Assembly (NCBI GenBank): GCA_000277545.1
Contig: AKXM01000013.1
Location: 1-64,000 of the forward strand
Origin: Enterobacter sp. Ag1
GTDB taxonomy: Bacteria > Pseudomonadota > Gammaproteobacteria > Enterobacterales > Enterobacteriaceae
Reading direction: 5' to 3'
Length of the DNA: 64,000 bases
The notes below the pieces were generated by a model. The model did no database searches, was not told the DNA's origin, and saw only the letters and a program-made list of their open reading frames with translations. The translations under genes and the position numbers were made by a program. Within the stretch, counting starts at the first letter, position 1. Each line of letters begins with the position of its first letter. Positions 8,326-17,135 of the stretch are shown in pieces.

Positions 8326-9000
8326 TTAATTAACATTACACCATGCCGCGATCCTGGCTTTTAAGTCGCTCTGCCAGACCTGCGGAGATATAATGGTGAG
8401 ATGCGGTATCCAATACTGCACCAGCGGAAACAATTGTTCTGGCGAAGCAATATGACTCGCCAGAAGTAACTCTCCGTTATCAAGCTCTCTGACGGTTTTT
8501 TGAAAAGGTAATAGCTTGCGCTGTTTAAAATGTTCAGCCGCCTGCGCCGAAACCTGTAACAGCACTTCCGTTTTTACCCTTTCCCCACCAGGATCATCCC
8601 GATCGTCAAATAATGGATAAAAAATAGCTTTACGCTGTGGGCTATTTTCATATTCATACCCTACAACCAATAAATCTGGAATAGCGCGCAGCGTAATATA
8701 TTGATTATGGCTCTTTATGTCGTACCATGGATAAAACGCAGCAAGCCCTACGCGTTTAGTAATGCGTAACAGGTCGTTTACGTTAAACTGTCCTTTTAAA
8801 TGCGAAGAGAGACGCTTTTTCCCCTCGCCGACGTCCTCCAGAATAGCACCAAGCCGGTTCAAATCACGATACGCAGTTCGCATATCTACATCAAAACGCT
8901 GGCGGATAATATCAGCGGAAAGGGTTTCCCCCTGATAAAGACTTAAGACGATTTCGGCCAGTCGATCTGCAACTTTTACTTTCGCGCCTTTCATTCTCAT
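8326..9000 (-). CDS. WYL-domain transcriptional regulator
   Basis: DNA-binding regulator of about 224 residues. The N-terminus carries a DeoR-like winged helix (SADIIRQRFDVDMRTAYRDLNRL) and the C-terminal half shows the strand pattern of a WYL ligand-sensing domain, with AAFYPWYDIK, AIFYPLFDDRD and IISPQVW. Start taken as the ATG at 9000, with AGGAA upstream; an in-frame ATG at 9042 lies almost on top of the operator-like palindrome and has a badly spaced ribosome site. It has no counterpart at this place in the E. coli order I recall. WYL proteins often control phage-defence or DNA-damage genes; the target here is unknown, perhaps itself or crfC. Confidence 0.8.
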   Translation of the reverse strand: MRMKGAKVKVADRLAEIVLSLYQGETLSADIIRQRFDVDMRTAYRDLNRLGAILEDVGEGKKRLSSHLKGQFNVNDLLRITKRVGLAAFYPWYDIKSHNQYITLRAIPDLLVVGYEYENSPQRKAIFYPLFDDRDDPGGERVKTEVLLQVSAQAAEHFKQRKLLPFQKTVRELDNGELLLASHIASPEQLFPLVQYWIPHLTIISPQVWQSDLKARIAAWCNVN

Positions 9001-9045
9001 CGGTTCCTGCCTCTGTATCGGTACATCCATAGGCCCAACCATACC

Positions 9046-9070
9046 CCTGTCAAGTGACAGGAGGTGTCAG
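9046..9070. promoter_or_regulatory. Overlapping palindromes before the WYL gene
   Basis: CCTGTCA (9046-9052) and TGACAGG (9055-9061) form a perfect 7 bp palindrome with a 2 bp centre; TGACA (9055-9059) pairs again with TGTCA (9065-9069). The three alternating half-sites lie 45-70 bp upstream of the chosen WYL start, where a promoter operator would be, so autoregulation is likely. Confidence 0.55.
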
Positions 9071-9287
9071 CGCAATACGCTTTTTTTTATTTTTTCAAAC
9101 AGGTATAGCGCAGCAGCCCCTGCTGGCAGACTTGCTCGAAGCAAAGTGAAACTAAGTTAAATTAGCCTTATTTAACGGCAATTAAAGCCTGAACTTTAAG
9201 TTAAATTTGGTGCTTATTTCTTTGAATGAAAGGTTTTTTGCACTTTATGGCGGCCAGAAAGCCCGCCGGGCATAGGTTTACGGCAAT

Positions 9288-9320
9288 AATCCCTGCAAAT
9301 GTAGGGATTTGATGTATAAT
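9288..9320 (+). promoter_or_regulatory. Probable yjdM promoter with operator-like dyad
   Basis: AATCCCTGCA (9288-9297) and TGTAGGGATT (9300-9309) form an inverted repeat with one mismatch, directly followed by a -10-like TATAAT at 9315-9320. The dyad covers the -35 position, as repressor sites do. It lies 85-115 bp before yjdM. The rest of the 9071-9287 gap is AT-rich, with a repeated AAGTTAAATT, and no gene. Confidence 0.45.
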
Positions 9321-9403
9321 CTCAGCACTTTTTCGCGATTCAGCATATTTTTACGGCCAAATCGCTATTTTTCATTACTTTATCTCACCTTGAGGATCAG
9401 ATA

Positions 9404-9739
9404 ATGCAACTCCCTCATTGCCCGAAGTGCAATTCCGAATACACCTACGAAGACAACGGCATGCTGATTTGCCCGGAGTGCGCTCATGAATGGAACCCGG
9501 CCGCGGCGAGCGAAGAAGACGCCGCGCTGGTTGTAAAAGATGCCAACGGCAACCTGCTGGCCGACGGCGACAGCGTTACCGTCGTGAAAGATCTGAAGGT
9601 CAAAGGCAGCTCTTCGATGTTAAAGATCGGCACCAAAGTGAAGAATATTCGCCTGGTAGAGGGCGACCACAATATCGACTGTAAAATCGACGGTTTTGGC
9701 CCGATGAAGCTGAAGTCCGAGTTTGTGAAAAAGAACTAA
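9404..9739 (+). CDS. yjdM: Zinc-ribbon protein YjdM (formerly PhnA)
   Basis: Small cytoplasmic protein, 111 residues. An N-terminal zinc ribbon has Cys6, Cys9, Cys23 and Cys26 (CPKC...CPEC); the rest is a compact KOW-like beta domain (about 45-111). Despite the old name PhnA it is not needed for the C-P lyase pathway; its biochemical role in enterics is not settled. GAGG precedes the ATG. It lies before yjdN and the phn operon in the same order as in E. coli. Confidence 0.93.
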   Translation: MQLPHCPKCNSEYTYEDNGMLICPECAHEWNPAAASEEDAALVVKDANGNLLADGDSVTVVKDLKVKGSSSMLKIGTKVKNIRLVEGDHNIDCKIDGFGPMKLKSEFVKKN

Positions 9740-9836
9740 TCTCCCCCGGCAGGTGGTCTTGCCGCCTGCCCCGCCTGGCTTACCTGCCCCGCACAACCTA
9801 CACTTCTTCTGCACTCTCCTTACAGAGGATTCGGTT

Positions 9837-10265
9837 ATGCCTTTAGGACCCTACATCTCATTAAACGGTCGCTGCGCGGAGGCCATCGCCTTTTACCAAC
9901 AGGCTTTGGGCGCCGAACTGACGTTCAAAATTACCTTCGGTGAAATGCCCAAAGAAGCAACCAATGCCGAGGGCTGTAGCGGCGCGGGCGTCTATTCTGA
10001 CGACAGCGTTATGCACGCAAATTTGCGGGTAGCCGGTAACGATTTGATGATGACCGACGCCAGCATGAGCGGGGAAAAACCACAGCACAGCGGCTTTTCA
10101 CTCTGCCTTGCCAGCCAGGATCCGGCAGAGGGTAAACGCTGGTTTGACGCACTCTCCGCTGGCGGCACCGTCACCATGCCCTGGAGCGAAACTTTTTGGG
10201 CAAAAGGCTATGGCTCACTGACGGATAAGTTCGGCATTCCGTGGATGGTCAACGTCGAAAGATAA
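9837..10265 (+). CDS. yjdN: VOC-family protein YjdN (formerly PhnB)
   Basis: 142-residue protein of the vicinal-oxygen-chelate (glyoxalase/3-demethylubiquinone methyltransferase-like) fold. Typical PhnB features: PYISLNGRCAEAIAFYQQALGAE at the N-terminus and the closing segment GYGSLTDKFGIPWMVN. The ATG at 9837 is preceded by AGAGGA; the upstream open frame to 9753 has no ribosome site. The enzymatic role is unknown. It is 97 bp after yjdM and followed by a probable terminator. Confidence 0.9.
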   Translation: MPLGPYISLNGRCAEAIAFYQQALGAELTFKITFGEMPKEATNAEGCSGAGVYSDDSVMHANLRVAGNDLMMTDASMSGEKPQHSGFSLCLASQDPAEGKRWFDALSAGGTVTMPWSETFWAKGYGSLTDKFGIPWMVNVER

Positions 10266-10290
10266 AGAGGCATATTCTTTTATTCTTTTT

Positions 10291-10319
10291 GGGTCCGCTA
10301 ATCCGGGCCCTTTATTTTT
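10291..10319 (+). terminator. Probable terminator after yjdN
   Basis: GGGTCC (10291-10296) pairs with GGGCCC (10305-10310) through one G-U pair, followed by TTTATTTTT. It lies 26 bp after the yjdN stop. Confidence 0.55.
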
Positions 10320-10774
10320 ACCAATGGTTAAAAATTCAAGAAAATCAAAGCAGCTTATATATTCATTTTTTTGATGCCATTTCATTATTCCTTTTTAAAG
10401 AATTTATTCCTGACAAAAAGAGCCAACATGCCAGCACGCAATCGGTATAACCGGTAAATTAATCATTCCGAGTCTAAGCATATTATTTCAGGAATAAGAC
10501 AATATATTTAAAGAGAACCATCACCAGGATATAGAATATATTAGATGATCAATTGCAAGCGCGCGTAAACATTGTTTGCTGACGATCGCTTTGACTTAAC
10601 CTTTCCCCGCCATCTACCGGTTTTTTCGCTTTAACAAGGCAACTCCCTGATTCCACAAAAAACAGGGCAGCCAGCCAACCGCAAACTTCAACTCTTCATC
10701 GTACAGAAACCAATCATTAACAAAACCGTCACTTTCCCCCGGCACCATGAGGCAACTTTTGAAGGAGGCCCGTG
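10320..10774 (+). promoter_or_regulatory. Leader gap before the phn operon
   Basis: 455 bp without a convincing gene. AT-rich until about 10560, then mixed. In E. coli a PhoB-controlled promoter precedes phnC; here only a weak half-site-like CCGTCAC at 10726-10732 is visible, without a properly spaced partner, so a Pho box is not confirmed. No remnants of phnC, phnD or phnE are recognisable apart from the short ORF at 10775. Confidence 0.3.
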
Positions 10775-10852
10775 ATGCAAACGACTCTTCACCTCATCAA
10801 GCAAAACCTATGCACAGCCCAGCAGCCGTGCGTGCGCATTCGCTTTATCTGA
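10775..10852 (+). CDS. 25-codon ORF at the head of the phn operon
   Basis: An ATG with an excellent ribosome site (AAGGAGG, 7-base spacing) opens a 25-residue frame beginning MQTTLHLIK and ending CVRIRFI, stopping 20 bp before phnF. E. coli phnC also begins MQT, so this could be the start of phnC fused to downstream sequence by a deletion that removed phnCDE, or a leader peptide. No homology can be shown for so short a frame. The strong ribosome site is the main reason to list it. Confidence 0.4.
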   Translation: MQTTLHLIKQNLCTAQQPCVRIRFI

Positions 10853-10872
10853 TTTGAGAGGCTTTGACTGTT

Positions 10873-11598
10873 ATGCACTTGTCCAGACATCCGACCAGTT
10901 ACCCCACGCGCTATCAGGAGATAGCCGCCCGGCTCGAGCAGGAGCTGCGCAACAACTACCGCTGTGGCGACTATCTGCCTGCCGAAACTCAGCTGGCCGC
11001 CTACTACGAAGTCAACCGCCACACGCTGCGCCGCGCCATTGACGAGCTGGTTAATAAAGGCTGGGTTCAGCGCCGCCAGGGCGTCGGCGTCCTGGTGCTG
11101 ATGCGCCCATTTGACTACCCGCTGAACGCCCAGGCGCGCTTTAGCCAGAACCTGCTGGATCAGGGCAGCCATCCCACCAGCGAACGCCTGCTGGCGGTAA
11201 TTCGCCCGGCCTCCCAGGACGTGGCGGATGCGCTGGGGCTGGCCGAAGGGGACAACGTTATTCACCTGCGCACCCTGCGCCGGGTGAACGGTATCGCGGT
11301 GTGCATCATCGACCACTACTTCGCCGAGCAGGCCTGGTGGCCCGCGCTGCAAACCTTCAGCCACGGATCGCTGCACGATTTCCTTCAGGCCGAGTTAGGT
11401 ATTGCCCTGACCCGCGCCCAAACCCGCATCAGCGCCCGTCGTTCCCAGGCCAAAGAGAGCCGCCTGCTGGAAATTCCCAACATGGCGCCGTTGCTCTGTG
11501 TTCGCACCCTTAACCACCGTGAAGGCGAGGCCAAAGCGACGGAATACTCCGTCAGCCTGACCCGCGCCGACATGATTGAATTCACCATGGAGCACTAA
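10873..11598 (+). CDS. phnF: GntR-family regulator PhnF
   Basis: Transcriptional regulator of the HutC subfamily of GntR, thought to control the phosphonate genes. 241 residues: N-terminal winged helix (YQEIAARLEQELRNNYRCG, then LPAETQLAAYYEVNRHTLRRAI) and a C-terminal UTRA effector domain (about 90-241) ending SLTRADMIEFTMEH. Nearly colinear with E. coli PhnF. The ATG at 10873 gives the same N-terminus, MHLS-HPTSYPTRY; a TTG at 10864 is a poorer choice. phnG begins on the base after its stop. Confidence 0.95.
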   Translation: MHLSRHPTSYPTRYQEIAARLEQELRNNYRCGDYLPAETQLAAYYEVNRHTLRRAIDELVNKGWVQRRQGVGVLVLMRPFDYPLNAQARFSQNLLDQGSHPTSERLLAVIRPASQDVADALGLAEGDNVIHLRTLRRVNGIAVCIIDHYFAEQAWWPALQTFSHGSLHDFLQAELGIALTRAQTRISARRSQAKESRLLEIPNMAPLLCVRTLNHREGEAKATEYSVSLTRADMIEFTMEH

Positions 11599-12060
11599 AT
11601 GGACACCAGCCATTTCAACAATGAGCAGCGCCGCGAGTGGATGGCGGTGCTGTCACACAGCCAGCCGCAGGAGCTTCTTGAGCGCTGGCGCAGCCTGAAT
11701 ATTCAGGCGGACTACACGCTTATTCGCGCACCGGAAATCGGCCTGGTTCAGGTGCAGGCACGCATGGGCGGCACCGGCCAACGCTTTTTCACCGGCGACG
11801 CCACGCTGACCCGCTCGGTGGTCAAGCTGGCGAGCGGCACCTACGGCTACAGCTACCTGCTTGGCCGCGACAAACAGCACGCCGAATGTTGCGCGGTGAT
11901 CGACGCCCTGATGCAGGAAGCGACGCATTTTCACACGCTACAAGAAACCCTAATTGCACCGCTGGCGGCCAACCGTGAACAACGCCTTGCCGCTCGCCGT
12001 GCAGAAGTTAACAGCAGCCGCGTGGACTTCTTCACGCTGGTACGCGGAGACAACGCATGA
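11599..12060 (+). CDS. phnG: C-P lyase subunit PhnG
   Basis: Subunit of the core PhnGHIJ complex. With PhnI, PhnH and PhnL it takes part in displacing adenine of ATP by a phosphonate to give 5-triphosphoribosyl-alpha-1-phosphonate. 153 residues, usual size, cytoplasmic. No independent catalytic motif; recognised from overall similarity (for example [17 protein letters not shown]) and position. The stop of phnF touches its start (TAAATG), and phnH begins inside its last codons. Confidence 0.93.
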   Translation: MDTSHFNNEQRREWMAVLSHSQPQELLERWRSLNIQADYTLIRAPEIGLVQVQARMGGTGQRFFTGDATLTRSVVKLASGTYGYSYLLGRDKQHAECCAVIDALMQEATHFHTLQETLIAPLAANREQRLAARRAEVNSSRVDFFTLVRGDNA

Positions 12061-12641
12061 CTTTAATGACCGCTTTTACCCTTCCGGTGCAGGATGCCCA
12101 GCAGAGTTTTCGTCGCCTGCTCAAAGCGATGAGCGAGCCGGGCGTGATTGTCGCGCTGACTTCGCTGCAGCAGGGCTGGCTGCCGCTGAATGTGGCGACC
12201 ACCAGCGTGCTGCTGACGCTGGCCGATAACGACACGCCGGTGTGGATCGACGCCACATTGGGCAACGATATTGCCGCGCAGAACATTCGTTTTCATACCA
12301 ATGCGCCGCTGTGCGAACAGCCTGACCACGCGCAGTTCGCCGTGGCCAGCGACGCTATCTCTTCCGAACAGCTGAACCTGCTGGCTCAGGGCTGCGACAT
12401 CGCCCCCGATACCAGCGCGACGCTGATTCTGCAGGTGTCCAGCCTGAGCGGTGGGCGCATGCTTCGCCTGACCGGCGCGGGCATCAACGAAGAGCGCATG
12501 ATTGCCCCACAGCTGCCGGAATGCGTTCTGCACGAACTGACCGAACGCCCGCACCCGTTCCCGCTGGGCATTGACCTGATTTTGACCTGTGGCGATCGCC
12601 TGCTGGCTATCCCACGGACCACCCACGTGGAGGTGTGCTGA
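12057..12641 (+). CDS. phnH: C-P lyase subunit PhnH
   Basis: Subunit of the C-P lyase core complex, 194 residues. The fold is related to PLP-dependent transferases but lacks the cofactor lysine; in the complex it caps PhnG/PhnJ. Recognised by [17 protein letters not shown] near the N-terminus and by its place between phnG (4 bp overlap) and phnI (stop and start share one base). Confidence 0.93.
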   Translation: MTLMTAFTLPVQDAQQSFRRLLKAMSEPGVIVALTSLQQGWLPLNVATTSVLLTLADNDTPVWIDATLGNDIAAQNIRFHTNAPLCEQPDHAQFAVASDAISSEQLNLLAQGCDIAPDTSATLILQVSSLSGGRMLRLTGAGINEERMIAPQLPECVLHELTERPHPFPLGIDLILTCGDRLLAIPRTTHVEVC

Positions 12642-13705
12642 TGTACGTTGCCGTCAAAGGGGGCGAGAAGGCAATCTCCGCCGCCCACGCCCTGCAGGAG
12701 CGCAACCGACGCGGCGATGAAACGCTAAAAGAGCTTAGCGTCGCGCAGATTGAGCAGCAGCTTGGCCTGGCCGTTGACCGCGTGATGACGGAAGGCGGCA
12801 TCGCCGACCGGGAACTCGCCGCGCTGGCCATCAAGCAAGCCAGCGGCGACATGATCGAGGCGATTTTCCTGCTGCGTGCTTACCGCACCACGCTGCCTCG
12901 TCTTGCCGTCAGTGAGCCGCTGAACACCGCCGAAATGCGCCTCGAACGCCGTATCTCCGCCGTTTATAAAGACGTCCCTGGCGGCCAGCTGCTGGGCCCA
13001 ACCTACGACTACACGCACCGCCTGCTGGACTTCACGCTGCTGGCTAACGGTGAAGTCCCTGACGCCGGACAGGCCGACGAGCAAAGCGCCCCTGCCCCGC
13101 ATGTATTCAGCATGCTGGCGAAGCAGGGTCTGGCCAAAGTCGAAGAAGACGACGGCGCACAGCCGGACGACATCACCCGCAACCCGCCCGTTTACCCGTG
13201 CTCGCGCTCTTCTCGCTTACAGCAACTGGTGCGCGGCGACGAAGGCTACCTGCTGGCGCTCGCCTATTCCACCCAGCGCGGCTACGGGCGCAACCACCCG
13301 TTTGCCGCCGAGATCCGCAGCGGCTACGTAGACATCGAAATTGTGCCGGAAGAGCTAGGTTTTGCGGTGAACATCGGCGAACTGCTGATGACCGAATGCG
13401 AAATGGTGAACGGCTTTGTTGCCCCGGCAGACGAACCGCCGCACTTCACCCGCGGCTATGGCCTGGCGTTTGGCATGAGCGAGCGCAAAACCATGGCGAT
13501 GGCGCTGGTTGACCGTGCGCTACAGGCCCCGGACTACGACGAAAACGTCGCCGGCCCCGCGCAGGACGAAGAGTTCGTGTTATCCCACGCGGATAACGTG
13601 GAAGCGGCAGGCTTTGTGTCCCACCTCAAACTGCCTCATTACGTGGATTTCCAGGCCGAACTGGAGCTGCTTAACCGCCTGATAAAGGAGCGAGCCAATG
13701 GCTAA
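12641..13705 (+). CDS. phnI: C-P lyase subunit PhnI (nucleosidase)
   Basis: Core catalytic subunit that attaches the phosphonate to the ribose of ATP with loss of adenine, working with PhnG, PhnH and PhnL. 354 residues; begins [12 protein letters not shown] as in E. coli. The ATG at 12641 overlaps the phnH stop (TGATG); an in-frame start two codons earlier is less likely. Conserved segment YTHRLLDFTLLANGE is present. phnJ starts 8 bp before its end, so the two are translated at fixed ratio, as their 1:1 complex needs. Confidence 0.95.
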   Translation: MYVAVKGGEKAISAAHALQERNRRGDETLKELSVAQIEQQLGLAVDRVMTEGGIADRELAALAIKQASGDMIEAIFLLRAYRTTLPRLAVSEPLNTAEMRLERRISAVYKDVPGGQLLGPTYDYTHRLLDFTLLANGEVPDAGQADEQSAPAPHVFSMLAKQGLAKVEEDDGAQPDDITRNPPVYPCSRSSRLQQLVRGDEGYLLALAYSTQRGYGRNHPFAAEIRSGYVDIEIVPEELGFAVNIGELLMTECEMVNGFVAPADEPPHFTRGYGLAFGMSERKTMAMALVDRALQAPDYDENVAGPAQDEEFVLSHADNVEAAGFVSHLKLPHYVDFQAELELLNRLIKERANG

Positions 13706-14543
13706 CCTGAGCGGCTATAACTTTGCCTATCTGGACGAGCAAACCAAACGCATGATCCGCCGCGCAATGCTAAAAGCGGTGGCGATTCCAGGTTACCAGG
13801 TGCCGTTTGGCGGCCGCGAAATGCCAATGCCTTACGGCTGGGGCACCGGCGGCATTCAGTTGACCGCCAGCCTGATTGGCGAGTCTGACGTGCTGAAAGT
13901 GATTGACCAGGGCGCGGACGACACCACCAACGCCGTCTCAATCCGCAACTTCTTCAAGCGGGTGACCGGCGTGAACACCACCGAACGCACCGAAGACGCG
14001 ACGCTGGTGCAGACCCGCCACCGCATCCCGGAAACGCCGCTGGTAGAAGATCAGATCCTGATTTATCAGGTGCCGATCCCTGAACCGCTGCGCTTTATCG
14101 AACCACGCGAAACGGAAACCCGCACCATGCACGCGTTGGAAGAGTACGGCGTGATGCAGGTGAAACTGTACGAAGATATCGCCCGCTTCGGCCATATCTC
14201 TACCACCTACGCCTACCCGGTGAAGGTGAACGATCGCTACGTGATGGACCCGTCGCCGATCCCGAAATTCGATAACCCGAAAATGCACATGTCCCCTGCG
14301 CTACAGCTGTTCGGTGCCGGACGCGAAAAACGCATTTACGCCGTGCCGCCGTTTACCCGCGTAGAGAGCCTCGACTTCGACGACCATCCCTTCCAGGTGC
14401 AGGAATGGGAAGAGCCGTGCGCGATTTGTGGGTCACGCCACAGCTACCTTGATGAAGTGGTGCTCGACGACGCGGGCAACCGCATGTTCGTCTGCTCCGA
14501 TACCGACTACTGCCGCCAGAACAGTGAGGCCTCTCAGTCATGA
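13698..14543 (+). CDS. phnJ: Radical SAM C-P lyase PhnJ
   Basis: Cleaves the carbon-phosphorus bond of 5-phosphoribosyl-1-phosphonate, giving the hydrocarbon (methane from methylphosphonate) and 5-phosphoribosyl-1,2-cyclic phosphate. 281 residues. The non-standard cluster cysteines are all present in the E. coli numbering: Cys241, Cys244, Cys266, plus Cys272, the proposed thiyl radical site. The Gly-rich N-terminal PFGGREMPMPYGWGTGG is also conserved. Overlaps phnI by 8 bp and phnK by 4 bp. All residues needed for activity are intact. Confidence 0.97.
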   Translation: MANLSGYNFAYLDEQTKRMIRRAMLKAVAIPGYQVPFGGREMPMPYGWGTGGIQLTASLIGESDVLKVIDQGADDTTNAVSIRNFFKRVTGVNTTERTEDATLVQTRHRIPETPLVEDQILIYQVPIPEPLRFIEPRETETRTMHALEEYGVMQVKLYEDIARFGHISTTYAYPVKVNDRYVMDPSPIPKFDNPKMHMSPALQLFGAGREKRIYAVPPFTRVESLDFDDHPFQVQEWEEPCAICGSRHSYLDEVVLDDAGNRMFVCSDTDYCRQNSEASQS

Positions 14544-15298
14544 CCAGCCCGTTACTTTCGGTGAATAACCTCACCCACCTCTATGCGCCCGGTAAAGGCT
14601 TTATGGACGTGTCGTTTGACCTCTGGCCCGGAGAAGTGCTGGGCATTGTGGGCGAGTCCGGCTCCGGCAAAACGACGCTGCTGAAAGCCATTTCCGCCCG
14701 CCTTGCGCCGCAGGAAGGGGAAGTGATTTACCTCGACCGTTCGCTGTATGACATGTCGGAAGGCGAACGCCGCCGCCTGCTGCGCACTGAATGGGGCGTG
14801 GTTCACCAGCATCCGATGGACGGCCTGCGCCGCCACGTTTCCGCCGGGGGCAACATCGGCGAACGGCTGATGGCCACCGGGGCGCGCCACTACGGTGACA
14901 TTCGCGCCACCGCCCAGCGTTGGCTGGAAGAAGTTGAGATTCCGTCGGCCCGTATCGACGACCTGCCGACCACGTTTTCCGGCGGGATGCAGCAGCGCCT
15001 GCAGATCGCCCGCAACCTGGTCACCCATCCGAAGCTGGTGTTTATGGATGAACCGACCGGCGGGCTGGATGTGTCCGTGCAGGCGCGCCTGCTCGACCTG
15101 CTGCGTGGTTTGGTAGTGGAGCTGAACCTGGCCGTGGTGATAGTCACCCACGATCTGGGCGTGGCTCGCCTGCTGGCCGACCGCCTGCTGGTGATGAAAC
15201 AGGGCAAAGTGGTGGAAAGTGGGCTGACCGACCGCGTGCTGGACGACCCGCATCACCCGTATACCCAGCTTTTGGTGTCCTCCGTCCTTCAGAATTAG
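14540..15298 (+). CDS. phnK: C-P lyase ABC-type protein PhnK
   Basis: ABC ATPase-like subunit that docks on PhnJ in the C-P lyase complex and is needed for turnover, not for transport. 252 residues: Walker A GESGSGKTT at 38-46, signature FSGGMQQ at 146-152, Walker B LVFMDEP at 166-172, H-loop THDLGVARLL. All ATPase motifs are intact. Starts within the phnJ stop (ATGA). Sequence resembles dipeptide-transporter ATPases, hence common mis-annotation as a transporter. Confidence 0.94.
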   Translation: MTSPLLSVNNLTHLYAPGKGFMDVSFDLWPGEVLGIVGESGSGKTTLLKAISARLAPQEGEVIYLDRSLYDMSEGERRRLLRTEWGVVHQHPMDGLRRHVSAGGNIGERLMATGARHYGDIRATAQRWLEEVEIPSARIDDLPTTFSGGMQQRLQIARNLVTHPKLVFMDEPTGGLDVSVQARLLDLLRGLVVELNLAVVIVTHDLGVARLLADRLLVMKQGKVVESGLTDRVLDDPHHPYTQLLVSSVLQN

Positions 15299-15307
15299 GT
15301 ACTCGCT

Positions 15308-16012
15308 ATGACCAGAATACGGGTTGAAAACCTGAGCAAAACCTTTGTCCTGCACCATCAGCACGGCATTCGCCTGCCGGTGCTGGCCAACGCCTCGCTG
15401 GAAGTCAAAGGCGGTGAATGCGTGGTGCTGCACGGCCACTCCGGCAGCGGGAAATCCACCCTGCTGCGCTCGCTCTACGCCAACTATTTGCCGGATGAAG
15501 GACACATCTGGGTTAAGCACAACGACGAATGGATCGACATCGTGCAGGCCCCGGCGCGCGAAGTGCTGGCGGTACGTCGCCAGACCATCGGCTGGGTGAG
15601 CCAGTTCCTGCGCGTTATCCCGCGTATTTCCGCGCTCGAAGTCGTCATGCAGCCGCTGCTGGATTTGGGCGTGTCGCGCGAAGAGTGCGAGGAAAAAGCC
15701 GCCAGCCTGCTGACCCGGCTCAATGTACCAGAGCGCCTGTGGCACCTGGCCCCGTCGACCTTCTCCGGCGGCGAGCAGCAGCGCGTGAACATCGCCCGCG
15801 GCTTTATTGTTGATTACCCCATTTTACTGCTTGATGAGCCTACCGCCTCGCTGGACGCCAAAAACAGCGCCGCCGTGGTGGCTTTGATTCAGGAAGCAAA
15901 AGCGCGTGGAGCGGCCATTGTCGGCATCTTCCACGATGAAGCTGTACGTGAACAGGTGGCCGACCGCCTGCATACGATGTCCGCGATGGAGCCCCAACAT
16001 GATTATCAATAA
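15308..16012 (+). CDS. phnL: C-P lyase ABC-type protein PhnL
   Basis: Second ABC ATPase of the pathway, required for forming the ribosyl-phosphonate. 234 residues: Walker [10 protein letters not shown] at 43-51, signature SGGEQQ at 153-158, Walker B ILLLDEP at 172-178. Nine bases separate it from phnK, the only clear gap between core genes here; its end overlaps phnM by 14 bp. No membrane partner, as expected for this non-transport role. Confidence 0.94.
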   Translation: MTRIRVENLSKTFVLHHQHGIRLPVLANASLEVKGGECVVLHGHSGSGKSTLLRSLYANYLPDEGHIWVKHNDEWIDIVQAPAREVLAVRRQTIGWVSQFLRVIPRISALEVVMQPLLDLGVSREECEEKAASLLTRLNVPERLWHLAPSTFSGGEQQRVNIARGFIVDYPILLLDEPTASLDAKNSAAVVALIQEAKARGAAIVGIFHDEAVREQVADRLHTMSAMEPQHDYQ

Positions 16013-17135
16013 TGTTCGCCTGGTGCTGGAAGAAGAAGTGGTCAGTGGCTCACTGGAAGTGGCCGACGGTGTGATTCGCAACTTTGCCGAGACCCAAAGC
16101 CAGCTGCCGGGCGCGCACGACGGCGGCGGCGGCTGGCTGCTGCCGGGGCTGATTGAACTGCACACCGACAACCTGGATAAATTCTTTACCCCACGGCCAA
16201 AGGTTGACTGGCCGGCGCACTCCGCCATGAGCAGCCACGACGCGCTGATGGTGGCGAGCGGCATCACCACCGTGCTGGACGCCGTTGCCATCGGCGACGT
16301 GCGCGACGGCGGCGACCGCCTGGAAAACCTCGAAAAAATGATCAACGCCGTGGAGGATACGCAAAAGCGCGGCCTCAACCGCGCCGAACATCGCCTGCAT
16401 CTGCGCTGCGAACTGCCGCACCACACCACGCTGCCGCTGTTCGACAAGCTGGTTGACCGCGAACTGGTTTCCCTCGTTTCGCTGATGGACCACTCCCCGG
16501 GCCAGCGCCAGTACGCAGAGCTGTCCAAATACCGCGACTACTATCAGGGTAAATACCATCTCACCAACGAGCAGATGGATCGCTTTGAAGAAGAACAGCT
16601 GACGCTGGCGGCCCGCTGGTCGCAGCCAAACCGCCAGGCCATCGCCGCCCGCTGCCGCGACCGCAATATCGCCCTCGCCAGCCATGACGATGCGACGACC
16701 GCCCACGTGGTGGAGTCCCACGAAATCGGCAGCGTGATCGCCGAATTCCCGACCACGGAAGAAGCCGCCGAAGCCTCTCGTCGCCACGGCATGAGCGTGC
16801 TGATGGGCGCGCCAAACATCGTGCGCGGCGGCTCTCACTCCGGCAACGTGGCGGCCAGCCATCTTGCTCAGGCCGGGCTGCTGGATATCCTTTCCTCGGA
16901 TTACTACCCCGCAAGCCTGCTGGATGCGGCCTTCCGCGTGGCGCACGACGACAGTAACAGCTTCACGCTGGCGCAGGCGATTCACCTGGTGACTCGCAAC
17001 CCGGCACGGGCGCTGAACCTGGCCGACCGGGGCACGCTGGCAGAAGGGAAACGAGCGGATCTGGTGCTGGCGCACATGCACGGCGACCATATCCATGTCG
17101 ATCACGTCTGGCGCCAGGGAATTCGGGTGTTCTGA
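15999..17135 (+). CDS. phnM: Triphosphoribosyl-phosphonate diphosphatase PhnM
   Basis: Amidohydrolase-fold enzyme that removes diphosphate from 5-triphosphoribosyl-1-phosphonate before C-P cleavage. 378 residues. The metal-site stretch [16 protein letters not shown] holds His55; further features are [15 protein letters not shown] and the late [13 protein letters not shown]. The ATG at 15999 gives [20 protein letters not shown], matching E. coli; the longer open frame upstream is phnL read out of frame. Its stop shares one base with the phnN start. Confidence 0.95.
   Translation: MIINNVRLVLEEEVVSGSLEVADGVIRNFAETQSQLPGAHDGGGGWLLPGLIELHTDNLDKFFTPRPKVDWPAHSAMSSHDALMVASGITTVLDAVAIGDVRDGGDRLENLEKMINAVEDTQKRGLNRAEHRLHLRCELPHHTTLPLFDKLVDRELVSLVSLMDHSPGQRQYAELSKYRDYYQGKYHLTNEQMDRFEEEQLTLAARWSQPNRQAIAARCRDRNIALASHDDATTAHVVESHEIGSVIAEFPTTEEAAEASRRHGMSVLMGAPNIVRGGSHSGNVAASHLAQAGLLDILSSDYYPASLLDAAFRVAHDDSNSFTLAQAIHLVTRNPARALNLADRGTLAEGKRADLVLAHMHGDHIHVDHVWRQGIRVF

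Noticed and set aside
10711-10732. Pho box before the phn genes
   Set aside because: Only one 7-base half-site (CCGTCAC) resembles the consensus and the second repeat is not at the required 11 bp spacing.
14552-15745. 397-codon minus-strand ORF across phnK and phnL
   Set aside because: High-GC antisense frame over two conserved genes with intact ATPase motifs; not a gene.
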